A stretch of 64,000 nt of DNA, taken from assembly GCF_024346395.1 (NCBI RefSeq), contig NZ_JAGQCW010000001.1, forward strand, positions 682,001-746,000, read 5' to 3'. The stretch's first letter is position 1; each line of letters opens with the position of its first letter. Made by a program: the position numbers and the translations under genes. Of the stretch, positions 1-8,072 are shown piece by piece. The DNA comes from Cyanobium sp. AMD-g. GTDB lineage: Bacteria; Cyanobacteriota; Cyanobacteriia; PCC-6307; Cyanobiaceae. Below the pieces are notes generated by a model that saw nothing but the letters and a program-made list of their open reading frames with translations, was not told the origin of the DNA and made no database searches.

Positions 1-1737
1 CAGCTCCCGCTTGCCCGTGTCGCCGCTGCGGTCGACCAGCTCCACCTTGCGCTCCCCGGCGCCACGGCCCACCACCAGCCGCCAGGGGATACCGATCAGG
101 TCGGCGTCCTTGAACTTGACCCCGGCCCGCTCGGGGCGGTCATCGAGCAGCACGTCGATGCCGGCCTGCAGCAGCTGGCCGTAGAGCTCCTCGGCCAGGG
201 CCACCTGCACCGGGTCCTGGCTGCTGGCGATCACGATGATCACCGTGTAGGGCGCGATCGCCACGGGCCAGCGGATCCCGTCGGCGTCATGGTGCTGCTC
301 GACGGCGGCCTGGGCCAGCCGGGAAACGCCGATGCCGTAGCAGCCCATCCAGAGGGGCTCCTCGCTGCCGGCCTCGTTGGTGAAGCGCGCCTCCAGGGCC
401 TCGGAGTACTTCCGGCCCAGCTGGAAGATGTGACCCACCTCGATGCCCCGGGCCGCCTCCAGCCGCTGGGACGGGTCGTGCAGGCAGCGGTCTCCCGGCT
501 GGGCCGACCGCAGGTCCACCACCTCAGGGAGCGGGCAGAGCTCACCCCAGCGCGCGCCCACCAGGTGCTCATCGCTGCGGTTGGCCCCACAGACAAAGGC
601 CTCCAGATCGGCGGCGGAGGGGTCGGCCAGCCGCAGCAGGGGAGCAGCCGCCGCCCGGGGATCCGCCTGGCGCAGCAGGGGTTCCGGCAGATGGGGGCCC
701 AGGAAGCCGAAGGGGATGGGCGCGTCGAGGTGATCGGCCAGCAACGGCACGATCTCCAGCAGGGCGCCGGCGTCGGCACAGCGGGCCGTCACGGCATTGG
801 CCAGCTTGACGTCGTTGAGCTGCTGGTCACCGCGCAGGCACACCAGCACCCCCCGCGGGGGCCCCGCCGCGAACCGGGCCAGCAGCAGCAGCACCTTCAG
901 CGTCTGGGTGGGATCGAAGCCATGGGCGGTGCAGAGCTCTTCGATGCTCTTCTGGGCAGGCGTGGCCAGGGGATGGCAGGCGCTGACCTCCAGGGGGACC
1001 GCCGCGGCCGGCAGGGAGACGGCCCGTTCCTGGTTGGCGGCGTAACGGCCATCGGGACTGGCCAGGATCAGGTCCTCGCCGGCCTCGGCGGTGACCATGA
1101 ACTCCTGACTGGCGGAGCCGCCGATGGCGCCGCTGTCCGCCTCCACCGCCACGGCCCTCAGACCGCAGCGCTCGAAAATCCGCCGGTAGGCGCCGTCCAT
1201 GGCGGCATAGGTGCGCCGCAGGCAGGCCTCGTCGGCGTGGAAGGAGTAAGCGTCCTTCATGATGAATTCGCGCCCCCGCATCAGGCCGAAACGGGGCCGG
1301 ATCTCATCGCGGAACTTGGTCTGGATCTGATACAGGCAGACCGGCAGCTGGCGGTAGGAGCGCAGCAGGTCGGCCGCCAGCTCGGTGACCACCTCCTCAT
1401 GGGTGGGGCCGAGCCCGAGGGAGCGCTCCTGGCGATCGACCAGGTGGAACATGATCCCCTCCCCGGCGGTGTAGCCATCCCAGCGGCCACTGCGGCGCCA
1501 GAGATCGGCGGGCTGCAGCTGGGGCAGCAGGGTTTCGAGGGCGTCGACGGCGGCCATCTCCTCTCGAACGATGGCGGAGACCTTCTGGAGCACCCGCCAG
1601 AGCAGGGGCAGGTAGGCAAAGATTCCCGGCGCCAGGCGCCGCATGTAGCCCGCCCGGAGCAGCAGCTTGTGGGAGGTGATCTCGGCTTCGGCCGGGTCGT
1701 CCCGAAGCGTCACCAGCATCAGGCGGGAGACGCGCAT
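1..1737 (-). CDS. proS: prolyl-tRNA synthetase (C-terminus beyond window)
   Basis: This class II aminoacyl-tRNA synthetase charges tRNA-Pro with proline in the cytosol. The ATG at 1737 gives a typical ProS N-terminus (MRVSRLMLVTLRDDP), and 579 codons run without a stop to the window edge, so only the last few residues should be missing. Visible features are the early LLRAGYMRRLAPGIFAYLPL segment, the GPTHEEVVTELA motif, a YbaK-like editing insertion in the middle third, GHIFQLGRKYSEAL, and the motif 3 region GCYGIGVSRL. An insertion domain of this kind marks the bacterial ProS type with built-in misacyl-tRNA editing. The gene stands alone on the minus strand, divergent from the next gene. Confidence 0.97.
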   Translation of the reverse strand, partial: MRVSRLMLVTLRDDPAEAEITSHKLLLRAGYMRRLAPGIFAYLPLLWRVLQKVSAIVREEMAAVDALETLLPQLQPADLWRRSGRWDGYTAGEGIMFHLVDRQERSLGLGPTHEEVVTELAADLLRSYRQLPVCLYQIQTKFRDEIRPRFGLMRGREFIMKDAYSFHADEACLRRTYAAMDGAYRRIFERCGLRAVAVEADSGAIGGSASQEFMVTAEAGEDLILASPDGRYAANQERAVSLPAAAVPLEVSACHPLATPAQKSIEELCTAHGFDPTQTLKVLLLLARFAAGPPRGVLVCLRGDQQLNDVKLANAVTARCADAGALLEIVPLLADHLDAPIPFGFLGPHLPEPLLRQADPRAAAAPLLRLADPSAADLEAFVCGANRSDEHLVGARWGELCPLPEVVDLRSAQPGDRCLHDPSQRLEAARGIEVGHIFQLGRKYSEALEARFTNEAGSEEPLWMGCYGIGVSRLAQAAVEQHHDADGIRWPVAIAPYTVIIVIASSQDPVQVALAEELYGQLLQAGIDVLLDDRPERAGVKFKDADLIGIPWRLVVGRGAGERKVELVDRSGDTGKREL

Positions 1738-1909
1738 GGGGAAAGTCCGGCTCGGCGCTGGACGCTATCACCGCAGACCCGCCGGGCCTGGCGCTGCGGG
1801 GGTGAAGAGTGAGTCGCCGCAACGGTCTTAGCCCCGAGACAGGGCGAGCCTTGGACGAAAAACTCTGCTAGTGTCAGCCGCTAGTCCAGTGCGTCCAACA
1901 CCAGTCTCA

Positions 1910-2431
1910 ATGCTCGCTCACCCTGCCCAGACCGGCTCGTCCATGGCCGGTCCCACTGCTTCGGTGGCTGTGTCTGCTTCGGTGGCCCGTTCAGAGGCCC
2001 TTGCGCAGACTCCGTCCCTGGCGTTGCAAGGTGAGCCCGGCGCCGACGCCGAGACCCTGATCGGCATTGATGAGGTGCAGCGTTCCCTGAACCGATCCCG
2101 CGCCTCGGTGTATCGCTACACCAACACCGATCCCCGCAATCTCAACCCCCCCTTCAATCCCCGCAAACTCAACCCCGAGTACCGCAGCGACCAGAAGGAG
2201 CCCCTCGTTTTCCATCCCCACGAAGTCGCCCGGTTCGCCCGCGATGTGCTGCGCATCAAGGAGGTGACGGTGGAGGTGCTCAACTCCCCCTCCACCGCCA
2301 CCCAGCAGTTGCTGGCCTCGATCCTGGAGGAGCTGCGGGCGATCCGCGTCCGGCTGGATGGGGCCGATGCCCACCCCGCCGACCTCCACCTGCACCGTCA
2401 GCAGCACTCCCAGTCACGGCCCGCGGCCTGA
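1910..2431 (+). CDS. probable helix-turn-helix DNA-binding protein (resolvase-like N-terminal type)
   Basis: This 173-residue protein has a low-complexity Ala/Ser-rich N-terminus. It is followed by a short module (ETLIGIDEVQRSLNRSRASVYRYTNTD) that reads like a MerR/excisionase-type helix-turn-helix, in which a helix sets up RSRASVYRY as the recognition helix. The end is a helical stretch (QQLLASILEELRAIRVRL) that could dimerise. I chose the ATG at 1910; an in-frame GTG at 1871 would add 13 residues. The family function is unknown to me. Picocyanobacterial homologues are, from memory, sometimes labelled possible resolvase, but no catalytic resolvase domain is visible here. DNA binding is inference. 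Confidence 0.7.
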   Translation: MLAHPAQTGSSMAGPTASVAVSASVARSEALAQTPSLALQGEPGADAETLIGIDEVQRSLNRSRASVYRYTNTDPRNLNPPFNPRKLNPEYRSDQKEPLVFHPHEVARFARDVLRIKEVTVEVLNSPSTATQQLLASILEELRAIRVRLDGADAHPADLHLHRQQHSQSRPAA

Positions 2432-2549
2432 GTGCCGCAACCCTGTCCGAAAGCGCCGGCGGGGGGCCGATCGGGCCGATCGGTGTCAGAATCTCCCAAA
2501 CCACCCTTCTTTCCCGTCCAGTGCACCGGTCCTTCCGCTGCACGACCGC

Positions 2550-2978
2550 ATGGATCACGTCCAAAACGCCCGGCCCCTTCCTCGCTCCGGTTCCCAACGC
2601 GGGACCGCCCCTTCCCTCGCCTCCCCAGGCACCCCCATCAGCACCGGATCAGCGGAGGGAAGCGTCGCAGCAGTGTCTCTGGCCCCGGCCAAAAGCGATG
2701 CCGAGCCCAGTGGAGAGCCAGACAGTCCGGGACCCAGATTCTCCGTTTCTGCCCCCGGCACCGAACCGGCGGCCGACCTGTTCTTCGACCAACCCTTCGG
2801 TGCCGTTGCCGGCTTTCTGCTCGGCCTGGCGACCCTGCTGGTCCCCCTGGCCGGTGTCATCATGGACAGACCCCTGCTGCCGGGCCATCAGGAGTCCAGT
2901 GAGCGTCGTTTCAGGCCCGTCGCTGTAGCAGAAAGCCCTGGAAATCCAGGGCCTGGAAAAACGGCGCCGGATCGCTGA
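2550..2978 (+). CDS. small single-pass membrane protein of unknown function
   Basis: An open frame of 142 residues with a disordered Pro/Ser-rich N-terminal half. One clear hydrophobic segment (FGAVAGFLLGLATLLVPLAGVIM, about residues 82-105, shown in part) follows an acidic-aromatic DLFFDQPFG lead-in and is followed by a short polar tail. The 3' end overlaps the 3' end of the convergent methyltransferase by 68 bases. No family is recognised. Support is the good hydrophobic segment and the gap it fills; the low-complexity N-terminus makes the exact start uncertain. Confidence 0.5.
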   Translation: MDHVQNARPLPRSGSQRGTAPSLASPGTPISTGSAEGSVAAVSLAPAKSDAEPSGEPDSPGPRFSVSAPGTEPAADLFFDQPFGAVAGFLLGLATLLVPLAGVIMDRPLLPGHQESSERRFRPVAVAESPGNPGPGKTAPDR

Positions 2979-3615
2979 AACCGGCGGCCTCCACCAGGGC
3001 TGTCAGACGGGCGATGCCGATGGGGTGGAAGCCCTGAATCTGGGCGGTGGGATCCACCGCTTCCCCGTCCACGCCGCTGGCCCGCTGGAAACAGCCCCAG
3101 GCCTCCGCCACCTGGTGGGACAGGGCAGAGCGTTCCGGTCGCATCAGATCGACGAGCACCAGCTGCCCCTGGGGTCTGAGGCTGCGGGCCAGGGCGGACA
3201 GGAAGGCCAGCTTGGTGCCGTCATCCGGAAGCGACTGCAGCACCAACACCGACAGCGCACCGTCAAAGCGGGACTCAGCCCCGAGCTCCTCGACCGTGGC
3301 GTGATGCCAGTCGATCCGGCCCCGGTTCTGCAGCCGCTGCCGGGCCACCGCCAGCATCTCCGCCGACGGATCGATGGCGGTGAGTTGCCAGTCAGGCCGC
3401 TGGGCGTCGGCTTCCAGCAGTTCGGCCCCCGTGCCGCAGCCCGCCACCAGCACCGCCGCCCCCTGCTGCGACGCCAGGGGAGAGGAGGCCAGCAGCGCCA
3501 CTGACAGGCGAGCGAGGCTGGCGTAGCCAGGAATCAGCTGCTGCACCACCCGGTCGTAGGTGCCTTGCCGGGCCGGGGAAGGATCGGAGGAAAGCAAGAT
3601 CTGCGGGCAACCCAC
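2911..3615 (-). CDS. class I SAM-dependent methyltransferase
   Basis: A 234-residue Rossmann-fold methyltransferase. Motif I is AAVLVAGCGTGAELLEA, followed by LTAIDPSAEMLAVARQRL (acidic loop binding the SAM ribose), a post-II DGALSVLVLQSLPDD segment, and LRPQGQLVLVDLMRPERS. The order is that of UbiE/COQ5-like and Methyltransf_11/25 enzymes; the substrate cannot be read. I prefer the GTG start at 3615 because a longer TTG-started frame (3696) would translate a triple 19-base tandem repeat. Divergent from the ferredoxin gene. Confidence 0.85.
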   Translation of the reverse strand: MGCPQILLSSDPSPARQGTYDRVVQQLIPGYASLARLSVALLASSPLASQQGAAVLVAGCGTGAELLEADAQRPDWQLTAIDPSAEMLAVARQRLQNRGRIDWHHATVEELGAESRFDGALSVLVLQSLPDDGTKLAFLSALARSLRPQGQLVLVDLMRPERSALSHQVAEAWGCFQRASGVDGEAVDPTAQIQGFHPIGIARLTALVEAAGFSDPAPFFQALDFQGFLLQRRA

Positions 3616-3641
3616 CCATCGTAGGGAGCGCCTCCAGGCCG

Positions 3642-3698
3642 TCCCGATCCGATCCCAAGGCCGCGATCCAATCCCAAGACCGCGATCTTTTCCCAAGG
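3642..3698. repeat. three tandem 19-base repeats between methyltransferase and ferredoxin genes
   Basis: Three adjacent 19-base units with consensus close to CCGCGATCCNATCCCAAGG lie at 3642-3660, 3661-3679 and 3680-3698. The second and third differ mainly in the central CCAA/TTTT. They sit between divergent starts at 3615 (minus) and 3768 (plus), so they may be a regulatory array or simple slippage product. Confidence 0.7.
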
Positions 3699-3767
3699 CA
3701 ACGAAAGTGGGAACGGTGGGACGCGGTGTGGCCTAAGTTGGGCGACGCCCCCTACCCACGATCGACC

Positions 3768-4130
3768 GTGCCCACCATCCGTTTTGAAAAGGAAGGCCAG
3801 CAGGTTGGTTGCATTGAAGGGGCCAACCTGCGCAAGGCGGCCCTGGACGCCGGGGTGAATCCCTACACGGGGCTCAACAACCTCAACAACTGCGGCGGCC
3901 TCGGCCAGTGCGGCACCTGCGTGGTGGAAGTGGTGGAGGGGGCCCGCAACCTTTCCCCCCGCAGCGACGTCGAGGAGGTTTACCTGGCGGATCGTCCCTC
4001 CAGCTACCGCCTGAGCTGCCGCACCACCGTCAACGGGGACGTCACCATCCGCACCAAGCCCGACGCCGGGGTGGGCAAGGGTTCCAACAGCCTGGTCGGC
4101 GCCCTCAAGGCTCTCGTCGGCCGCAAGTGA
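3768..4130 (+). CDS. plant-type [2Fe-2S] ferredoxin
   Basis: A 120-residue soluble electron carrier. Cys42, Cys48 and Cys51 (NNCGGLGQCGTC) with Cys84 (RLSCRT) match the four cluster ligands of the fer2 fold, although the first spacing is C-x5-C rather than the C-x4-C of PetF. Relative to photosynthetic PetF it lacks the strongly acidic surface and has a basic C-terminal tail (SNSLVGALKALVGRK) that could be amphipathic. It is therefore probably a divergent ferredoxin with a dedicated partner, not the main PSI acceptor; that is inference. The start is GTG at 3768, giving MPTIRFEKEG. The next gene begins 6 bases downstream, so they are likely co-transcribed. Confidence 0.9.
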   Translation: MPTIRFEKEGQQVGCIEGANLRKAALDAGVNPYTGLNNLNNCGGLGQCGTCVVEVVEGARNLSPRSDVEEVYLADRPSSYRLSCRTTVNGDVTIRTKPDAGVGKGSNSLVGALKALVGRK

Positions 4131-4136
4131 GCAGCG

Positions 4137-4502
4137 ATGGCTGATCCGGCCGTCCACCGCCTCTTCCATTACGCCAGCTGCAGCACCTGCCGCAAGGCGC
4201 TGGCGTGGATGCGGGATCGGCAGATCCCGTTCGAAGCCATCGACATCACCACAGCCCCGCCGTCCCTGGAGCTGCTCGGCGCGGCCTACGGCCAGCTGGG
4301 TGGCTTCGGCAGGCTGTTCAACACCAGCGGTCAGAGCTACCGGGCCCTGGGTGCCGCCACGGTGAAGTCCATGGACACGGCCACCGCCCTGGCGGCCCTT
4401 GCCGCCGATGGGCGCCTGATCAAGCGCCCCTTCCTGGTGGCGGCTTCGGGGCGGATCGTCACCGGGTTCCGACCCGAGGAATGGCAGGAGCTGCTCGGCT
4501 AG
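4137..4502 (+). CDS. ArsC/Spx family thioredoxin-fold protein
   Basis: A 121-residue protein. The N-terminal HYASCSTCRKALAWM carries a CxxC pair (Cys15, Cys18), followed by FEAIDITTAPPS, the LGAATVKSM segment and the RLIKRPFLV loop containing the cis-Pro of the ArsC fold. The KRPF loop and CxxC resemble Spx/MgsR and YffB-type proteins more than true arsenate reductases. Activity on arsenate is doubtful; a glutathione- or thiol-dependent reductase or redox sensor is possible. It follows the ferredoxin with a 6-base gap. Its TAG stop lies within a CTAG palindrome shared with the stop of the convergent neighbour. Confidence 0.85.
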   Translation: MADPAVHRLFHYASCSTCRKALAWMRDRQIPFEAIDITTAPPSLELLGAAYGQLGGFGRLFNTSGQSYRALGAATVKSMDTATALAALAADGRLIKRPFLVAASGRIVTGFRPEEWQELLG

Positions 4503-6016
4503 GTCGGGTCGTTGCGCTCGCCCGAATCCTGGGCTCCCTTCACCATCAGCTGGTCGAGCTCTTCGATCAGGCCTTCGATGCCGGCCCGGCTGATCTGGCT
4601 CAGGTAGGTGCCCTTGAACTCCTCAAGGAACGTGCAGAGCAGCTGCTGGGAACGTTCCAGGGCCGGTCCGCTCTCCAGGGCTTCGGCCAGTTCCTCCCAG
4701 AAGCGGTCAATGAAGCGCTGCAGCAGCTCCAGCTGCTGGTCATCGCGCCGGCTGAGGCGCTCCCCGGTGCTGCGGGTGAGGTCGAGCAGGCTGTCCACCA
4801 TGCCCCCGGCCAGCTGGCGGCTGAGCCCCTTCTCCACCTGAAGCAAAGGCTGGAGCTGGCGCAGTCCCGGCGGCACGATGGCGTTCTGCAGGCTCTGCTG
4901 CAGGGCATGGCCGAGCACCCCCTGCAGCTCGGGTGCCAGGCGCGGCGCCACCCGCACCAGCAGCAGGGGGCCCCAGATCCGCACCAGTTCCACCAGTTCC
5001 CGCTCGTCGTTGCTCACCACGGTCTGATGGCTGCGCAGGGCCCGGATCCGCATCGGCCAGCGGCGCGAGCGAATCAGCTGCTGCAGGCCATCGATCAGCT
5101 GCAGCGCCAGCACCTCGAACAGCTCGACCGCCAGCAGGGCCACCACGCCGCGGCTGATGACGGCCCGGACCGGCTCGATCGTGATCAGCCCGCTGGTGTG
5201 CAGCCGCTCCAGCACCGGCACCACCCGCAGCAGGCGCCAGAAGGGCAGCAGCAGGGGCAGGTCGATCCAGCGCCGCAGCAGGGCCCGGTTCCAGCTCAGG
5301 CCCGGCAGGCGGCGGCGCAGGCGGTAGGCCCGCAGCAGGATGTCCAGGGCAAAGACGCTCTGGAACAGGATCAGGTCGTAGCGCCAGAAATGGTCAGTGG
5401 GGCGGCCGTTCTCATCAATTGAGCGCCAGTAGGTGGTGGCCACCAGGGGCAGCACCTGCTGGCGCCAGAACAGCCGCTCCTGTTCCCAGGGATGGGAGAC
5501 CAGCCAGGCGGGACTCAGCAGCACCGCGGCCGCCTGCTTGGCCGAGTCCTTGTCGGCGCGTTGGCGCAGGCGATTCTTGATCTTTTCCAGGGTGCCGGAG
5601 GTGCCTGAGGCCAGCATCGGATTGGAGTCGATCATTTCGGCGGTGAGCCGCACCTGCTCCGCCAGGAGTTGTTCCTGGGCGGGGCTGAGCTGACCGGGTG
5701 GGCCCTGGCGCAGGGCCGCATCCAGGCGATCGAACCGGTCCTGGTAGGCCTGGGTCTCGCGGTGGGGTTCGATCCCCTTGATCGGATCCACCCAGGGGGT
5801 GATGTCGGGGATGAAGGTGAGCGGCACCACCAGGGGGACCGACGGCAGCGGGTAGAGATTGCGCTGCAGCCAGAAGGTGCGCAGGGGGATGTAAGTGACA
5901 TCGAAGGCCACCCACAGCAGGTTCAGGGCGGCCCAGAGCGCCACGAAGCGATCCCAGCGGCGGCCGAGGCCACTGGAGGGCAGGGCCAGGGTCTGGTGCC
6001 AGCGTGGGCGTGCCAT
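4499..6016 (-). CDS. polytopic membrane protein, unknown function
   Basis: A 505-residue protein. The first ATG after the divergent lepB promoter (6016) gives MARPRWHQTLALP. It has an N-terminal transmembrane helix near FVALWAALNLLWVAFDVTYI, a soluble helical region (DAALRQGPPGQLSPAQEQLL), then FQSVFALDILLRAYRLRRRL and WIDLPLLLPFWRLLRVVPVLERL. That last arrangement recalls the S4-S5-like segments of ion-channel proteins. The C-terminal third is soluble and strongly helical. A membrane anchor with regulatory helices is all that can be stated. It ends in the shared CTAG stop with the upstream plus-strand gene. Confidence 0.8.
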   Translation of the reverse strand: MARPRWHQTLALPSSGLGRRWDRFVALWAALNLLWVAFDVTYIPLRTFWLQRNLYPLPSVPLVVPLTFIPDITPWVDPIKGIEPHRETQAYQDRFDRLDAALRQGPPGQLSPAQEQLLAEQVRLTAEMIDSNPMLASGTSGTLEKIKNRLRQRADKDSAKQAAAVLLSPAWLVSHPWEQERLFWRQQVLPLVATTYWRSIDENGRPTDHFWRYDLILFQSVFALDILLRAYRLRRRLPGLSWNRALLRRWIDLPLLLPFWRLLRVVPVLERLHTSGLITIEPVRAVISRGVVALLAVELFEVLALQLIDGLQQLIRSRRWPMRIRALRSHQTVVSNDERELVELVRIWGPLLLVRVAPRLAPELQGVLGHALQQSLQNAIVPPGLRQLQPLLQVEKGLSRQLAGGMVDSLLDLTRSTGERLSRRDDQQLELLQRFIDRFWEELAEALESGPALERSQQLLCTFLEEFKGTYLSQISRAGIEGLIEELDQLMVKGAQDSGERNDPT

Positions 6017-6083
6017 CGGGGACCCGGCGGGCGGATGCGTGCCTAATCTGCCTCCCGACCACGGAACCTGCCGCACGAACCCC

Positions 6084-6812
6084 TTGAGCCCATCGGATCC
6101 ACAGGCCGACGACGGCGCCCGCGACGAAGCGCAGCCCCGCACAGAGGCACCGGAAGAGAGCCCCTGGGCCTTCTGGCGCAGCGTCCTGATCACCCTGGCG
6201 GTGGCCCTGGGGATTCGCCAGTTCCTGCTCGAGGCCCGCTACATCCCCTCCGGTTCGATGCTTCCGGGCCTGCAACTGCAGGACCGGCTGCTGGTGGAGA
6301 AGATCACCTTCCGCCAACGCCCGCCCAAACGCGGCGAGGTGGTGGTGTTCAGGTCCCCTTACCACTTCGATCCGATCCTCACCGGACCGACCAAGCCCGG
6401 TGGGCTGAGCTGCCTGCTGGTCAACCTGCCCCTGATCGGCTCCCTGCCGGGTCTGCAGCAGCCGGCCTGTGATGCCTACATCAAACGGGTGATCGCCCTG
6501 CCCGGGGAGCGGGTGGTGGCCGATCCCCGTGGCCGCGTCTCGATCAATGGCCGCCCCCTCGACGAGCCCTACGTCCGCAACTACTGCCCCGTCGATCGCC
6601 AGGGCGTCGGCCCCTGCCGCACCCTCGATGTGGTGGTGCCCCCCGGCCATCTGGTCGTGATGGGCGACAACCGGGCCAACAGCTGGGATGCGCGCTTCTG
6701 GCCCGGCGGACCGCTGCTGCCCGAATCCGAGCTGATCGGCCGCGCCTTCTGGCGTTTCTTCCCGTTCAGTTCGGCCGGTCCGCTGCCAGCACCCAACCCG
6801 CTGGATCGCTGA
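6084..6812 (+). CDS. lepB: signal peptidase I
   Basis: A membrane-bound serine protease that removes Sec and Tat signal peptides on the outer face of the cytoplasmic or thylakoid membrane. One N-terminal membrane helix (WRSVLITLAVALGIRQFLLE) is followed by YIPSGSMLPGL, with catalytic Ser58, then DAYIKRVIALPGE with the general-base Lys135, and VVMGDNRANSWDARFW. About 242 residues, normal for the family, with a PGGLSCLLVNLPLIG insertion before the lysine box. The TTG at 6084 is the only sensible start close to the first hydrophobic segment. The 3' end overlaps the convergent dihydroorotase-like gene by 47 bases. Confidence 0.95.
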   Translation: MSPSDPQADDGARDEAQPRTEAPEESPWAFWRSVLITLAVALGIRQFLLEARYIPSGSMLPGLQLQDRLLVEKITFRQRPPKRGEVVVFRSPYHFDPILTGPTKPGGLSCLLVNLPLIGSLPGLQQPACDAYIKRVIALPGERVVADPRGRVSINGRPLDEPYVRNYCPVDRQGVGPCRTLDVVVPPGHLVVMGDNRANSWDARFWPGGPLLPESELIGRAFWRFFPFSSAGPLPAPNPLDR

Positions 6813-8046
6813 GACCGGTGGCGATCACCCTCCCCTTCAGCTGACGATCCCGGCAGGGCCGGTTGGCGGCCAGGGAGCCGGGTGGTGCGTCGGCCCAGCG
6901 CCAGTGGTGGTCGGGATCGAACAGCAGCCACCGGCGCGTGCCCGGGGCCAGTTCCGGCTCAGGCCGTCCCAGGAACCGGGCGGAACCCCAGCAGAGGGCT
7001 TGCCAGAGCTGCTCCACCCGCCAACCCTGGCGCCCCACCAGCTCCTCCCAGAGCAGGGCCAGCACCAGACCATGGCCCGCCACCCCGGGGCGGCGCTGAT
7101 CCAGGGGCAGCAGCTCCTCTTCGGCGTCGAGGGCCACGTGATGCACCGCAACGGCGTCGATGACCCCATCGGCGAGGGCTTGGATGAGGGCTGCCCGGTC
7201 GGCCGGCCCCCCCAGGGCAGGCTCCAGCAGCCAGCCGTCGTCGGCCGGATCGAGGCCACCGCTGTCGGCGACCAGATGCCACCAGCACACCGACGCCATC
7301 GGCGGGCGGACCTGGCGCCGCAGACGCGCCACCGCTTCGGCGGTGGAGATGTTCATCAGCCGCAGCTGGAGGCCGGGCAGGTCGCCGGCAAGGCTGAGCA
7401 GGGTCTCCAGGGGGAGCGTCTCACTGCCGGGGGGGTCGAGGGGCCAGCCCGCCCGCAGGGCCTCCACCCGCTCCCGCACGACGCCCCGCTGGGCCAGGGA
7501 CCCGTCCCGGGGTGGCAACAGCACCGGCCGGTCCCCCATCTCAGCCAGCCTCAGACCCCGCTCCAGCAGATCAAGGGGTGGCAGGGTCGCGCCGGCCGCC
7601 AGACCGCAGGCGCCGGCGGCGAGCTGGTCGGCGTGGGGGGCCAGCTCCCGGCCGAGGCCATCGACGCTGAAGCTGCCCCAGAGCAGCAACTGCAGGGGAT
7701 CGGGCCAGCGCCAGCCGAGCCGCTCGGGGCGGTCCCGCCAGGTGGGGGCCCAGGGGAGCAGGGCCACGGTGCCGTAGCCACCGGCGGCGGCCGCCTCACC
7801 GAGGCTGGCCAGGGTTTCCGCCCTCCCCTGCAGGGGCTCTTCCAGCACGCTGTGGGGATCCACCAGCGCGGGGCCGAACCAGCACCCGGCGCCGTCGGCG
7901 CTGGCGCAGGCCGGCCCTGACAGGGCGGCCGCATCCGGATCGATCGCCACCAGCACCCCCTCCTCCAGCAGCACGTCGGCCCGCCGAGACGGCCGGCCGG
8001 GGGCCTCCAGCAGATGGACCCCGCGGATCAGCAGCTGACGGACCAT
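6766..8046 (-). CDS. dihydroorotase-like amidohydrolase, catalytic residues lost
   Basis: A 426-residue protein with the layout of PyrC/dihydroorotase (RADVLLEEGVLVAI, then GPALVDPHSVLEEP). Key metal and catalytic positions are changed. The DxHxH box reads DPHSV (His65 kept, second His to Val67), the HVST box reads MNIST, and the DHAPH box reads VHHVAL. It is therefore most likely a non-catalytic pseudoenzyme, as are the inactive dihydroorotase-like partners of aspartate transcarbamoylase in some bacteria. The biological role here is inference. It lies 26 bases downstream of the phosphatase gene, probably in one operon. Confidence 0.88.
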   Translation of the reverse strand: MVRQLLIRGVHLLEAPGRPSRRADVLLEEGVLVAIDPDAAALSGPACASADGAGCWFGPALVDPHSVLEEPLQGRAETLASLGEAAAAGGYGTVALLPWAPTWRDRPERLGWRWPDPLQLLLWGSFSVDGLGRELAPHADQLAAGACGLAAGATLPPLDLLERGLRLAEMGDRPVLLPPRDGSLAQRGVVRERVEALRAGWPLDPPGSETLPLETLLSLAGDLPGLQLRLMNISTAEAVARLRRQVRPPMASVCWWHLVADSGGLDPADDGWLLEPALGGPADRAALIQALADGVIDAVAVHHVALDAEEELLPLDQRRPGVAGHGLVLALLWEELVGRQGWRVEQLWQALCWGSARFLGRPEPELAPGTRRWLLFDPDHHWRWADAPPGSLAANRPCRDRQLKGRVIATGLSDPAGWVLAADRPN

Positions 8047-8072
8047 GGCAGGGGCCTCGCGGGGTGGGACGG

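Noticed and set aside
2911..3696. TTG start at 3696 for the methyltransferase
   Set aside because: It would translate a 19-base tandem repeat as protein; the GTG at 3615 leaves the repeat as intergenic DNA.
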